A DNA stretch of 64,000 bases, from contig JAIXWW010000012.1 in NCBI GenBank assembly GCA_027491085.1, positions 1 to 64,000 on the forward strand, in the 5' to 3' direction. Positions 29,136 to 37,697 of the stretch are shown piece after piece. Within the stretch, counting starts at the first letter, position 1; each line of letters opens with the position of its first letter. Made by a program: the position numbers and the translations under genes. The notes beneath the pieces are model-generated. The model was not told the origin of the DNA and searched no databases. It worked only from the letters and a program-made list of their open reading frames with translations. The DNA is from Bacteroidota bacterium (GTDB lineage Bacteria; Bacteroidota; Bacteroidia; UKL13-3).

Positions 29136-30014
29136 ATGTTAATTGAAGTAAGTAATTTAAACAAAAGCTACGCCAATCATCAAGCGCTTAAAAATGTGAG
29201 TATAAATATTCCCAAGCAAAGTATTTTTGGACTACTCGGCCCTAATGGCGCTGGTAAAACGAGTTTAATCAGAATTCTTACTCAAATTACCCAAGCCGAT
29301 TCAGGTACCATCATTTTTGATGGTGAAAAATTACAAGAAAAACATATTTATCAAATAGGCTACTTACCTGAAGAAAGAGGCCTTTATAAAAAAATGCTAA
29401 TAGGCGAACAGTTGCTTTATTTTGCAGAATTAAAAGGATTAAGTAAGGCGGATGCTAAAAAAAGAGTTAAATATTGGGTAAATAAATTTGAAATAAAAGA
29501 CTGGCTGAATAAAAAAGTAGAAGAATTATCGAAAGGAATGCAGCAAAAAGTGCAATTTATTGCCAGTATATTACACCATCCAAAGCTCATTATTTTAGAC
29601 GAGCCTTTTAGTGGCTTTGACCCACAAAATGCACAATTACTTGTGGAAGAAATTCTTAAGCTTAGAGACGAAGGAAGTACAATTATTTTTTCAACTCACA
29701 GAATGGATACCGTAGAAAAACTTTGTGACGATATAGCCATGATTAATAAAAGTGAAGTGGTTTTGAGTGGCAACAAGACTGCCATCAAACAAAGTTTTAG
29801 TTTAGACGAATATAGCATCCAGTTCAATGGAAACTTGGAGGCATCAAGCAATTATGAAATAATTAGCCAACATCAAAATGAGGCTGTTATTAAGATAATT
29901 GGATCTAAACAAGATACCATTCATGCTTTAAATACCCAATTAGAACTGATTTCGTTTATGCCACAAATTGCTAGTATGGAAGATATTTTTATAAAAATGG
30001 TAAATAAAAACTAG
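29136..30014 (+). CDS. ABC transporter ATP-binding protein, no permease adjacent
   Basis: 292 aa. Walker A GPNGAGKT (35-42), signature LSKGMQ (131-136), Walker B LIILDEP (151-157) and the H-loop His188 in STHRM are complete. The extra C-terminal domain (about 215-290) is of the type appended to NatA-like exporters in Bacteroidota. It would energise a membrane permease, but none is adjacent: the next gene is an RNA helicase. The partner must be encoded elsewhere. Confidence 0.92.
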   Translation: MLIEVSNLNKSYANHQALKNVSINIPKQSIFGLLGPNGAGKTSLIRILTQITQADSGTIIFDGEKLQEKHIYQIGYLPEERGLYKKMLIGEQLLYFAELKGLSKADAKKRVKYWVNKFEIKDWLNKKVEELSKGMQQKVQFIASILHHPKLIILDEPFSGFDPQNAQLLVEEILKLRDEGSTIIFSTHRMDTVEKLCDDIAMINKSEVVLSGNKTAIKQSFSLDEYSIQFNGNLEASSNYEIISQHQNEAVIKIIGSKQDTIHALNTQLELISFMPQIASMEDIFIKMVNKN

Positions 30015-30129
30015 TGAACTAAGTATTAATTGAATTGTTTACCATTTTCCTAAATCCAAATATTAGGAAAGTTTAATTGATTTATTAAGCCGAAATGAGG
30101 ATTATACTACAATCAACTTTTATTTAGCT

Positions 30130-30137
30130 TACCTTTG
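30130..30137 (+). promoter_or_regulatory. -7 element very close to the helicase ATG
   Basis: TACCTTTG matches TAnnTTTG and is followed by CACC and the ATG at 30142. Transcription would begin at or only a few bases from the start codon, so the mRNA may be leaderless. No clear -33 element is visible. Confidence 0.5.
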
Positions 30138-30141
30138 CACC

Positions 30142-31470
30142 ATGCAAAATAATTTTAATGCAATTCATGCTAAAACATTGGCTAATCTTTCTATCGAAAG
30201 TTTTAACGATATGCAATTAGCAGTTTTAGAAAAAGCAGGAACTAGTAAAAATTTAATGATTATAGCGCCCACAGGTTCTGGCAAAACACTGTCGTTTTTA
30301 ATTCCAGTGCTTAATACTTTACAAGCCGATAAAAAAGGGGTTCAAGCTTTAATTGTTACTCCTTCGCGCGAGTTAGCTATTCAAATAGAAACAGTTTTTA
30401 AAAATATGAAGACCAACTTTAAAGCAACTTGCTGTTATGGAGGTCATTCGTTTAAAATTGAACAAAATAGTTTGAGCGAAGCGCCAGCGGTAATAATTGG
30501 AACACCCGGTCGTTTGGCCGATCATATTGAACGCCACTCGTTCGACCCTTCAACCATTCATTATGTGGTTTTAGATGAGTTTGATAAATCCTTACAAATG
30601 GGTTTTCAGGAACAGTTAAAAACCATTTTCTTTTCGCTTAATAAAAACCAAAGCCATATTTTAACTTCGGCCACTAGGCTTGATGAATTGCCTAAGTTTT
30701 TACCTTTTTTAAGTGTAGAAACTTTAGATTTTCAGCATAAAGAAGCAGAATCGAAATTGAAGTTAAACTTAGTAAAAACCGAAAGTACCGAAAAAGTAGA
30801 AACCTTAATGCGCTTAATTGCAGGGTTTAACCAAGAGGTTTGTTTGGTATTTTGTAACCATAAAGATGCAGTGAATAGAATTAGTGGTGTGCTTGATAAA
30901 TACCGTTTTGCTCATGGCGTATTTCATGGTGATTTAGAACAAATTGACCGTGAAAAGAATTTAATTAAATTTAGAGGTGGTGCTTGTAATGTGTTAATTG
31001 CAACAGATTTGGCCGCTCGTGGATTAGATATTCCAGAAATTAAACATGTAGTTCATTACCAAATGCCAGTTCATTTAGAAGAATTTATTCACAGAAATGG
31101 GCGCACAGCGCGCATGCATGCCGATGGAGAAGCTTATTTAATTTTGGCCGAAGACGAAACTTTGCCAATTTATATGCATAAGAAAGATTTTAAGGAAATT
31201 TCGCTTCCTGAAGAAATGAAATTACCTGCACCACCCACTTTTGAATGTATTTACATAAGTGCAGGCAAAAAAGATAAAATTAGCAAAGGCGATATAGCAG
31301 GTTTGTTTATGAAAAAAGGCGATTTAACCACCGAAGATTTAGGTTTAATTACCATTTTAGACCATTCATCTTACGTTGCTATCAATCGTAAAAAAGTGCG
31401 CGATGTATTGGCTAAAGTTAAAAACGAAAAGCTAAAGAAAATTAAAGTAAAAATTGAAGAAGCCTCTTAA
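30142..31470 (+). CDS. DEAD-box-type RNA helicase with DbpA-like RNA-binding domain
   Basis: 442 aa. Motif I APTGSGKT (42-49), PSRELA, motif II as DEFD (about 145-148) instead of DEAD, TSAT motif III, ARGLDIPE and HRNGRTAR (motif VI). The C-terminal about 75 residues (ISAGKKDKISKGDIAGLFMK...YVAINRKKVRDVL) match the DbpA-type RNA-binding domain used in 50S subunit assembly. It is probably a ribosome-assembly or mRNA-remodelling helicase. The DEFD variant keeps the metal-binding Asp-Glu pair and the last Asp, so it should be active. Confidence 0.92.
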   Translation: MQNNFNAIHAKTLANLSIESFNDMQLAVLEKAGTSKNLMIIAPTGSGKTLSFLIPVLNTLQADKKGVQALIVTPSRELAIQIETVFKNMKTNFKATCCYGGHSFKIEQNSLSEAPAVIIGTPGRLADHIERHSFDPSTIHYVVLDEFDKSLQMGFQEQLKTIFFSLNKNQSHILTSATRLDELPKFLPFLSVETLDFQHKEAESKLKLNLVKTESTEKVETLMRLIAGFNQEVCLVFCNHKDAVNRISGVLDKYRFAHGVFHGDLEQIDREKNLIKFRGGACNVLIATDLAARGLDIPEIKHVVHYQMPVHLEEFIHRNGRTARMHADGEAYLILAEDETLPIYMHKKDFKEISLPEEMKLPAPPTFECIYISAGKKDKISKGDIAGLFMKKGDLTTEDLGLITILDHSSYVAINRKKVRDVLAKVKNEKLKKIKVKIEEAS

Positions 31471-31537
31471 AAGATAACTGTTGGAGCAGACTTGTTGGGC
31501 AGACCTACGTGTCTATCCTTTAAATTCCCTAAAATAA

Positions 31538-31574
31538 AAAAAAGCGCTGAATTATTAAATTCAGCGCTTTTTTT
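31538..31574. terminator. Bidirectional terminator between helicase and T9SS-substrate gene
   Basis: The arms AAAGCGCTGAATT (31541-31553) and AATTCAGCGCTTT (31558-31570) close on ATTA, with A-run before and T-run after. It serves the two convergent genes. Confidence 0.88.
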
Positions 31575-31592
31575 ATGAGTTCAAGTTTCTAT

Positions 31593-32225
31593 TTATAGCT
31601 TCACTATTTTTTTCGTAACCTTAGTTTTGTCGTTATGAAATGCTATGAAATATTGACCTGCAGGTAACTTAGCTATATCAATATCCAATACATCTTTTCT
31701 AAAAGTATTTTCAACTAATAATACTACAGCACCAGTAATATCGTGTATTTTAACTGTTTCAACTTGAGTAGCATTTTCTACAAAAAAATTAGTGGTTGCA
31801 GGATTTGGATAAATACTTAAATTGTTGCTTGATAATACATTTGAAACACTGGTTGGTTTAGTAACCCTAACAAAAATTTTATACCAATCGCTGTTATTCG
31901 GACCAACAACTAATATTTTATGCAATCCACCAGTAGAGTTTACTTTTATTTCACCTCCTTTTTTCGTTAAATCTACAAATCCTTCATTTAAAGAATAACC
32001 ATTTATTTCAAAAATGGTATTGCACTCACTGTTTTTTGCAACTTGAAATTTGATGCTATCCATATCAGAATCTACATCAACATAAATTACACCATTAGAA
32101 ACAGTATAGTTTAACGTTTTCCAGATATTATTTTTACCTGCAAAATTTAACTGAAGGTTGCAATCTGAGGCAATTAAAACCTTGCCGATTGTAACAAAAA
32201 CCAACGCTAAAAATAAGTTTTTCAT
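31593..32225 (-). CDS. Small secreted protein with T9SS sorting domain
   Basis: 210 aa. Signal peptide MKNLFLALVFVTIGKVLIA, then a beta-rich domain (about 25-130) that is not recognised, then a typical Por/type A C-terminal sorting domain: NLSIYPNPATTNFFVE, VKIHDITGAVVL and LPAGQYFIAFHNDKTKVTKKIVKL. The protein should be exported by Sec, then moved across the outer membrane by the type IX system and anchored or released. The N-terminal domain may be carbohydrate- or surface-binding; that is a guess. Confidence 0.88.
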   Translation of the reverse strand: MKNLFLALVFVTIGKVLIASDCNLQLNFAGKNNIWKTLNYTVSNGVIYVDVDSDMDSIKFQVAKNSECNTIFEINGYSLNEGFVDLTKKGGEIKVNSTGGLHKILVVGPNNSDWYKIFVRVTKPTSVSNVLSSNNLSIYPNPATTNFFVENATQVETVKIHDITGAVVLLVENTFRKDVLDIDIAKLPAGQYFIAFHNDKTKVTKKIVKL

Positions 32226-32375
32226 ACCGTTTATAAAATTTATCTAATAACAAATAAAGTAAATTATTTTGAAAAAACTAATAATAGTTTCATTTTTTAT
32301 TAAAATAAATTTCGCACATAGTGTTTTGCAAAAAGTACATTTAAAGACAGTTGCAAAATAAATCAGGTAATTTCC

Positions 32376-33341
32376 TTAATCAAATGATTGAGTAGGACGA
32401 GCCGAAATATCACGAATAGCTTCGTAATCGGCTTCGCTGATATCGTTAAAGAAGTAATTGATTGGATTTACTTTTTTTGTTCCTTTTTCTACCTCATAAT
32501 GTAAATGAGGCGCAGTTGAGGTTCCTGTATTTCCTACATAACCAATCAATTCTCCACGTTTTACTTTTTGACGTTCATAAACTTCGATGCTGCTTAAATG
32601 ACCATACAAACTTTTATAACCAAAACCATGATTAATTACAATATGATTGCCATATCCTCTGCCTTCATATTTGGCGAAACTAACAATGCCATTGCCTGTA
32701 GCATACACAGGTGTTCTGGTTGGTGCAGTAAAATCAATTCCAGAGTGGAATTTAGTGGTTTTATAAATAGGGTGAATTCTATAACCAAAACCTGATGCGA
32801 TACGTTTTAAATCTTTATTGGCAATAGGCTGAATGGCTGGTATAGAAGCTAAAAACTCTTGTTTGCTATCTGCTAATTTTTTCAATTCGTCAAACGATTT
32901 TGATTGCATAGCAACCAAACTGGTAATATTTTCAACTTTGTGGTTTAAATCGTTAATTACCTCAGCATCGTCAAAACCTTCGGCTAGTTTATATTTTCTA
33001 TCGTTAGGATTAAATTTGGGCTTAAAACTGATAGGATCGGCCTCAAAAATGGTTCTATAAATTTGTGCATCTCTATCTTGTAATTCGCCAAGTACCATAC
33101 TTAGTTCGTTTACTCGAGTTTGTAATCTGCGTAATTGATCTTTGTATTGTCTATTTTCTCGCTGTAAAATTTTTTCTTTTGGCGAGTCAATAAAACTGTA
33201 AAGCGCTAATACCATAATGGCTCCAGAAACCAATGACGCTGATAAAAAGCCAAATACGCGCCAAATTACCGTGGTAAAACTGGTGCGAACTTTTTCAAAG
33301 TCGAGTTTATTTGGATTGTAAAAGTATTTTATCTTTGCCAC
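32376..33341 (-). CDS. M23 family metallopeptidase, membrane-anchored
   Basis: About 321 aa from the GTG at 33341. This start gives MAKIKYFYNPNKLDFEKVR, the usual beginning of this Bacteroidota family. The longer frame to 33449 adds 36 residues without family likeness. One membrane segment (about 30-50) is followed by a coiled coil (about 60-95), then the M23 peptidase domain: HSGIDF (zinc His/Asp), YGNHIVINHG, YGHLS and HLHYEV. It is predicted to cut peptidoglycan cross-links or to act as a LytM-type divisome factor. Divergent from alaS. Confidence 0.9.
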   Translation of the reverse strand: MAKIKYFYNPNKLDFEKVRTSFTTVIWRVFGFLSASLVSGAIMVLALYSFIDSPKEKILQRENRQYKDQLRRLQTRVNELSMVLGELQDRDAQIYRTIFEADPISFKPKFNPNDRKYKLAEGFDDAEVINDLNHKVENITSLVAMQSKSFDELKKLADSKQEFLASIPAIQPIANKDLKRIASGFGYRIHPIYKTTKFHSGIDFTAPTRTPVYATGNGIVSFAKYEGRGYGNHIVINHGFGYKSLYGHLSSIEVYERQKVKRGELIGYVGNTGTSTAPHLHYEVEKGTKKVNPINYFFNDISEADYEAIRDISARPTQSFD

Positions 33342-33475
33342 GCTTTTAGTTATGAATAAAAAATATTTATATTGAAACCTTGTTTCAGCTATTGATATTT
33401 TAAAATTAGCAAGAGGCGAAAATATTAATTTAAACCAATTTTTTAGCATTTACATCATAGATTTTTGTAACTCAC

Positions 33476-36181
33476 ATGACATCAGGAGAAATACGTAACC
33501 AATTTTTAAAATTTTTTGAAGGAAAAGGCCATACCATTGTTCCTTCGGCACCCATTGTAGTAAAAAACGACCCAACCTTAATGTTTACCAATGCCGGTAT
33601 GAACCAATTTAAAGATTGGTTTTTGGGTAATGAAACTCCAAAGTACAAACGTGTGGTTGATACACAAAAATGTTTGCGTGTAAGTGGAAAGCATAACGAT
33701 TTAGAGGAAGTGGGTGTAGATACTTACCACCATACCATGTTTGAAATGTTGGGTAATTGGAGCTTTGGCGATTACTTTAAAAAGGAAGCCATTGAATGGG
33801 CTTGGGAACTTTTGGTTGATGTTTATAAATTACCTAAAGATAGATTGTACGTTACCGTTTTTGAAGGCGATGCAAAAGAAGGTTTGGCCTTTGACCAAGA
33901 GGCTTTTGATAATTGGAAACTTTGGATTGCTGAAAACCGAATTTTAAACGGAAATAAAAAAGATAATTTTTGGGAAATGGGCGATACAGGTCCATGTGGT
34001 CCTTGCTCTGAAATTCATATTGACTTACGCCCTGATGCTGAACGTGCTTTGGTAGATGGAAAAACTTTGGTAAATAATGACGATCCACAAGTGATTGAAA
34101 TTTGGAACAATGTGTTCATGGAATTTAACCGCAAGGCAGATGGCAGTTTAGAAAAATTACCTGCACAACATGTAGATACAGGAATGGGTTTTGAACGTTT
34201 GGTACGCGCCATTGAAGGTAAAACCAGTAATTACGATACCGATGTATTTGTGCCAACCATTCAGTTTATTGAAAAACACTCGAATGTAAAATACCAATTT
34301 AGCGATAGCAAACAAGACATTGCCATGCGTGTAATGGCCGATCATATTCGTGCCATAAGCTTTGCTATTGCCGATGGACAATTGCCAAGCAACAATGGCG
34401 CAGGTTATGTAATACGCAGAATTTTGCGCAGGGCTGTACGTTACCAATACCAATTCTTGGGCATCAAAGAACCATTCATGTGTCAATTGGCATTGTTGAT
34501 TGCTGATAGCTTTAAAAATGTTTTCCCTGAATTGCATGCCCAAAAAGATTTTGTATTTAAAGTAATTCAAGAGGAAGAGGTTAGTTTCTTGAAAACACTT
34601 GCAATAGGGATAAACAAGGTTGAAATTGAATTATCTGAGAAAACAACTCATTCAAATGGAGTTACAACAGGCTGGATTACTCAACAGCATGACATTACAG
34701 AAGAATACAAAAAAAGTAATGAAGGTAAAAGCTTAAATGGAAATTTCGTTTTTGAACTTTATGATACATTTGGATTCCCAATTGATTTAACCAGATTACT
34801 TGCAAATGAGCACGGCTGGGGCATTGATGAAAAAGGTTTTGAAGAAGAACTTCAAAAACAAAAAGCACGTTCACGCAAAGCAACCGAATTAACAACAGAT
34901 GATTGGGTAGAGACGTTGCATGCAACGTCTTTGCAACAAACCCAAACCATTTTCCTTGGTTACGACCAAACCGAAGCTGAAATTCAAATTATAAGATACC
35001 GCAAAGTAAAAGCCAAAGGAAAAGAAAGTTATCAATTGGTATTTAACCAAACGCCTTTTTATCCTGAAGGTGGAGGGCAAATTGGAGATACAGGTTTTAT
35101 TAGCAATGCCAACGAAAAAATTGCCATTGTTGATACTAAAAAGGAAAACAATTTAATCATTCATTTTACTGAATCGTTACCCGAAAATGTGGAAGCCCTA
35201 TTTACCGCTTCGGTTGATACAACTAAACGTAAACTAACTGAAAATAACCACTCAGCTACGCATTTATTACACGCTGCATTGCGTCAAGTTTTGGGCACGC
35301 ATGTGGCACAAAAAGGTAGTTTGGTAAATAACGCTAATTTGCGTTTTGACTTCTCGCATTTCTCGGCTATGACCAAAGAAGAAATTGCACAAGTAGAACA
35401 AATTGTAAACCAAAAAATACGCGAAAACATCAGTTTAGATGAACGCAGAAATGTACCTATTGAAGAAGCTCAAACAATGGGAGCCATGATGCTTTTTGGC
35501 GAAAAATATGGCGATTCAGTGCGTGTAATTACTTTTGATGATAAATACAGCCGCGAACTTTGCGGAGGAACGCACGTAAGAGCTACTGGCCAAATTGGTT
35601 TATTTAAAATAGTAAGTGAAGCTGCGGTAGCTGCAGGTGTACGAAGGATTGAAGCCATAACAGCTGATGCAGCTCAACAATTGGTTGACAGTTGGCAGTT
35701 AACAGTTGATAGCTTAAGTAAAACATTAAACTCAAAAGATATTGTAAAATCTGTGGAGCAATTAATGACTGAAAAAGCAGATTTGTTGAAGAAGTTAGAA
35801 GTTTTTGAAAATGAAAAAACAGTTGCTTTAAAGAATGAATTGAAAGGGAAAATCGTATCAAAAGAATCAACCAATCAACTTATTCTACTAATCACCATTT
35901 CAAATGCAGAGCAATTGAAAAACCTTTCTTTCCAACTAAAAAACGAAGTGGAGAATTTGTTCTGTGTATTGGGTTGCTTGTTAAACGAAAAACCAATGTT
36001 GAGTGTAATTATCAGCGATAACTTGGTAAAAGAAAAAGGTTTAAATGCAGGTAACATTATCAAAGAATTGGCAAAAGAAATAAAAGGAGGTGGCGGAGGC
36101 CAACCATTTTATGCTACTGCTGGCGGAAATGATGTAAACGGTTTACAAGCTGCAATTGAGAAAGCTAAGTTATTGGTTTAG
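33476..36181 (+). CDS. alaS: Alanyl-tRNA synthetase
   Basis: 901 aa. Attaches Ala to tRNA-Ala. The class II catalytic core at the N-terminus contains PTLMFTNAGMNQFKDWFLG. The editing domain has HSATHLLHAAL and CGGTH (about 694-700) as zinc-binding elements, and the C-terminal DHHA1 domain ends in GGGGGQPFYATAGG. Two repeat insertions keep the frame: a perfect 20-bp palindrome at 34911-34930 (adds ETLHATSL near residue 479) and a 4 x 7-bp tandem at 35684-35711 (LVDSWQLTVDS, residues 736-746). Both lie in linkers, so the enzyme should work. Confidence 0.96.
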   Translation: MTSGEIRNQFLKFFEGKGHTIVPSAPIVVKNDPTLMFTNAGMNQFKDWFLGNETPKYKRVVDTQKCLRVSGKHNDLEEVGVDTYHHTMFEMLGNWSFGDYFKKEAIEWAWELLVDVYKLPKDRLYVTVFEGDAKEGLAFDQEAFDNWKLWIAENRILNGNKKDNFWEMGDTGPCGPCSEIHIDLRPDAERALVDGKTLVNNDDPQVIEIWNNVFMEFNRKADGSLEKLPAQHVDTGMGFERLVRAIEGKTSNYDTDVFVPTIQFIEKHSNVKYQFSDSKQDIAMRVMADHIRAISFAIADGQLPSNNGAGYVIRRILRRAVRYQYQFLGIKEPFMCQLALLIADSFKNVFPELHAQKDFVFKVIQEEEVSFLKTLAIGINKVEIELSEKTTHSNGVTTGWITQQHDITEEYKKSNEGKSLNGNFVFELYDTFGFPIDLTRLLANEHGWGIDEKGFEEELQKQKARSRKATELTTDDWVETLHATSLQQTQTIFLGYDQTEAEIQIIRYRKVKAKGKESYQLVFNQTPFYPEGGGQIGDTGFISNANEKIAIVDTKKENNLIIHFTESLPENVEALFTASVDTTKRKLTENNHSATHLLHAALRQVLGTHVAQKGSLVNNANLRFDFSHFSAMTKEEIAQVEQIVNQKIRENISLDERRNVPIEEAQTMGAMMLFGEKYGDSVRVITFDDKYSRELCGGTHVRATGQIGLFKIVSEAAVAAGVRRIEAITADAAQQLVDSWQLTVDSLSKTLNSKDIVKSVEQLMTEKADLLKKLEVFENEKTVALKNELKGKIVSKESTNQLILLITISNAEQLKNLSFQLKNEVENLFCVLGCLLNEKPMLSVIISDNLVKEKGLNAGNIIKELAKEIKGGGGGQPFYATAGGNDVNGLQAAIEKAKLLV
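34911..34930. repeat. Perfect 20-bp palindrome inside alaS
   Basis: Half site AGACGTTGCA followed by its reverse complement TGCAACGTCT. This palindrome type (flanked by GTAG...) occurs as a dispersed repeat in some bacterial genomes. Here it lies in frame within the linker before the editing domain. Confidence 0.85.
35684..35711. repeat. 4 x 7-bp tandem repeat inside alaS
   Basis: Units GTTGACA, GTTGGCA, GTTAACA and GTTGATA. The same kind of GTTGA/GTTAA tandem occurs between genes at 38625-38700. The 28 bp lie in the linker between the editing domain and the C-terminal domain, where length change is tolerated. Confidence 0.8.
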
Positions 36182-36300
36182 AAAAATCTTAAAATTGCTT
36201 TATTCTCGGAATTAAGGCAAGTTTTGAATTCCACTGATAGCTTATTACAAGTTTGTAGAAGTAAATTTATTCATGAGATATTCGCTTTTCAAATATAACT

Positions 36301-36339
36301 TGAGTCCGATAGTATTCGATTAGATTACTATTGGACTCA
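36301..36339. terminator. Hairpin between alaS and the YkgJ gene
   Basis: The arms TGAGTCCGATAGTA and TACTATTGGACTCA pair at 13 of 14 positions around an 11-nt loop, between convergent genes. There is no T-tract, so termination is only probable. Confidence 0.5.
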
Positions 36340-36352
36340 TGATAACGAATAG

Positions 36353-36847
36353 CTACACTTTATACTTTTCTTTCAAACCATCCACTACCATGGCTACTGC
36401 AGGACAGATGGTGGTATTTAGTTGGGTGATTTTTAGTTTTTGTAAAATATTTCGTTGTTGGGTATGTGGAAACTCGCGGCAAGCATTTGGTCTATCGCTA
36501 TAAACCGAACAGTATTTATCAGTACCTAAAAACGGACAAGGCATTTGTTTAAATACATAGTCATTGTCTTCATCTATACGCAAATAATTTTCGGCAAAAA
36601 TACTTGGCTTTTGTTTTAAACTTTTAGCCAATCTATCAATGTCTTTATTTAACAGCAAGGGTCCAGTAGATGCACAGCAGTTGGCACATTCCAAGCAATC
36701 AATTTCATCAAAAGCATCGTCATGCAATTGATTGGTGGTTTGATCTAAATCTTTAGGAGCTAATTTTTTTAGTTTTTCTAAAAACTTTTTGTTTTCGTTT
36801 TTATTTTTTTTAGCTCTATCAATAATTTTTACGTAATCAATATGCAT
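36353..36847 (-). CDS. YkgJ family cysteine cluster protein
   Basis: 164 aa. The cluster CLECANCCASTGP (about 54-66), CPFL, CSVYSDRPNACREFPHT (about 112-128) and a final C fits the zinc- or iron-chelating CxxCxxxxC family. The biochemical role of the family is uncertain; a metal-cluster-dependent modification is suspected. It lies 7 bp after the glycosyltransferase gene, as last gene of the bshB1 operon. Confidence 0.88.
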   Translation of the reverse strand: MHIDYVKIIDRAKKNKNENKKFLEKLKKLAPKDLDQTTNQLHDDAFDEIDCLECANCCASTGPLLLNKDIDRLAKSLKQKPSIFAENYLRIDEDNDYVFKQMPCPFLGTDKYCSVYSDRPNACREFPHTQQRNILQKLKITQLNTTICPAVAMVVDGLKEKYKV

Positions 36848-36854
36848 TTAAAAA

Positions 36855-37697
36855 CTAAACTTGGGTTTGATGTAATACTTTTTTATTTTTTACAAGTCTA
36901 TCTTTGTCAAAAAACCAACCCCATTTACCAAAATAGTAAATAGCCGATTTTACATGATACAGCAGCAGTTTTTTGCTTTTATACGATCCCTTTTCGTAGT
37001 TATGAATTATTGAAACCGAAGGTAAATAAATGGCATCAAACTTATTGCTGATTCGCCTGCTTAAGTCGGTATCTTCAAGGTACATAAAAAAATTTTCGTC
37101 AAACAAACCTACTTGCTTAAAAACTTGGTGAGGTATAAGCATAAAACAACCCGAAAGGTTATTTAAATGCATGGGTTTATGGTAATCTTTGTTTTTTAAC
37201 TCGTATTGCTTCAATTTGTTTTTAAATAATTGCGCTAAAGTTTTGGGTACAAAACGCCTAAAAATTAAATCGAATGGCGTGGGTAAAAGCTTACATAAAT
37301 GCTGAATTTGTCCATCAGGATACAATACTTTTGGCATCAATAAACCCGTGTTTGGATTTTGATTTAAATACGCAATGGCATTTTCAATACAATCTTTATT
37401 GATAACCACATCAGGATTTACTACCAAATGATAAGGTGCTAAATTTTGAGCAAATTGAATGGCTTTGTTATGCGCTTTTCCGTATCCTAAATTGGCATTG
37501 TTAAATATATAATGGCCATTATTTTCTTCCACAAAAAGCTGTAATTGATTGGTTTCCGAATTATCGCTAACTATCAATTTTACAGGTACCTTTATTTGTT
37601 TAATACTATTGATTAATGGCAATAAATCATCAGGCTTACTATGGTAAACTACTAACGAAATGGTAAGTTGATATGGAAACTGATGGCTCAACAGCAA
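36855..37697 (-). CDS. Family 2 glycosyltransferase
   Basis: 280 aa GT-A-fold enzyme. The N-terminus has the nucleotide-sugar-binding beta strands (ISLVVYHSKPDDL, LIVSDNSETNQ), then NANLGYGKAHNKAI and the DxD-like VVNPDVVI (about 93-100). The motif LSGCFMLIPHQVFKQVGLFDENFFMYLEDTDLSRR (split here: GCFMLIPHQVF, FDENFFMYLEDTDL) resembles rhamnosyltransferases of the WbbL type. It is probably membrane-associated and may act in cell-surface polysaccharide synthesis. Its ATG directly follows the bshB1 stop. Confidence 0.9.
   Translation of the reverse strand: MLLSHQFPYQLTISLVVYHSKPDDLLPLINSIKQIKVPVKLIVSDNSETNQLQLFVEENNGHYIFNNANLGYGKAHNKAIQFAQNLAPYHLVVNPDVVINKDCIENAIAYLNQNPNTGLLMPKVLYPDGQIQHLCKLLPTPFDLIFRRFVPKTLAQLFKNKLKQYELKNKDYHKPMHLNNLSGCFMLIPHQVFKQVGLFDENFFMYLEDTDLSRRISNKFDAIYLPSVSIIHNYEKGSYKSKKLLLYHVKSAIYYFGKWGWFFDKDRLVKNKKVLHQTQV

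Noticed and set aside
30142..31470. Inactive helicase because motif II is DEFD
   Set aside because: The Asp-Glu pair and final Asp are kept and all other motifs are intact.
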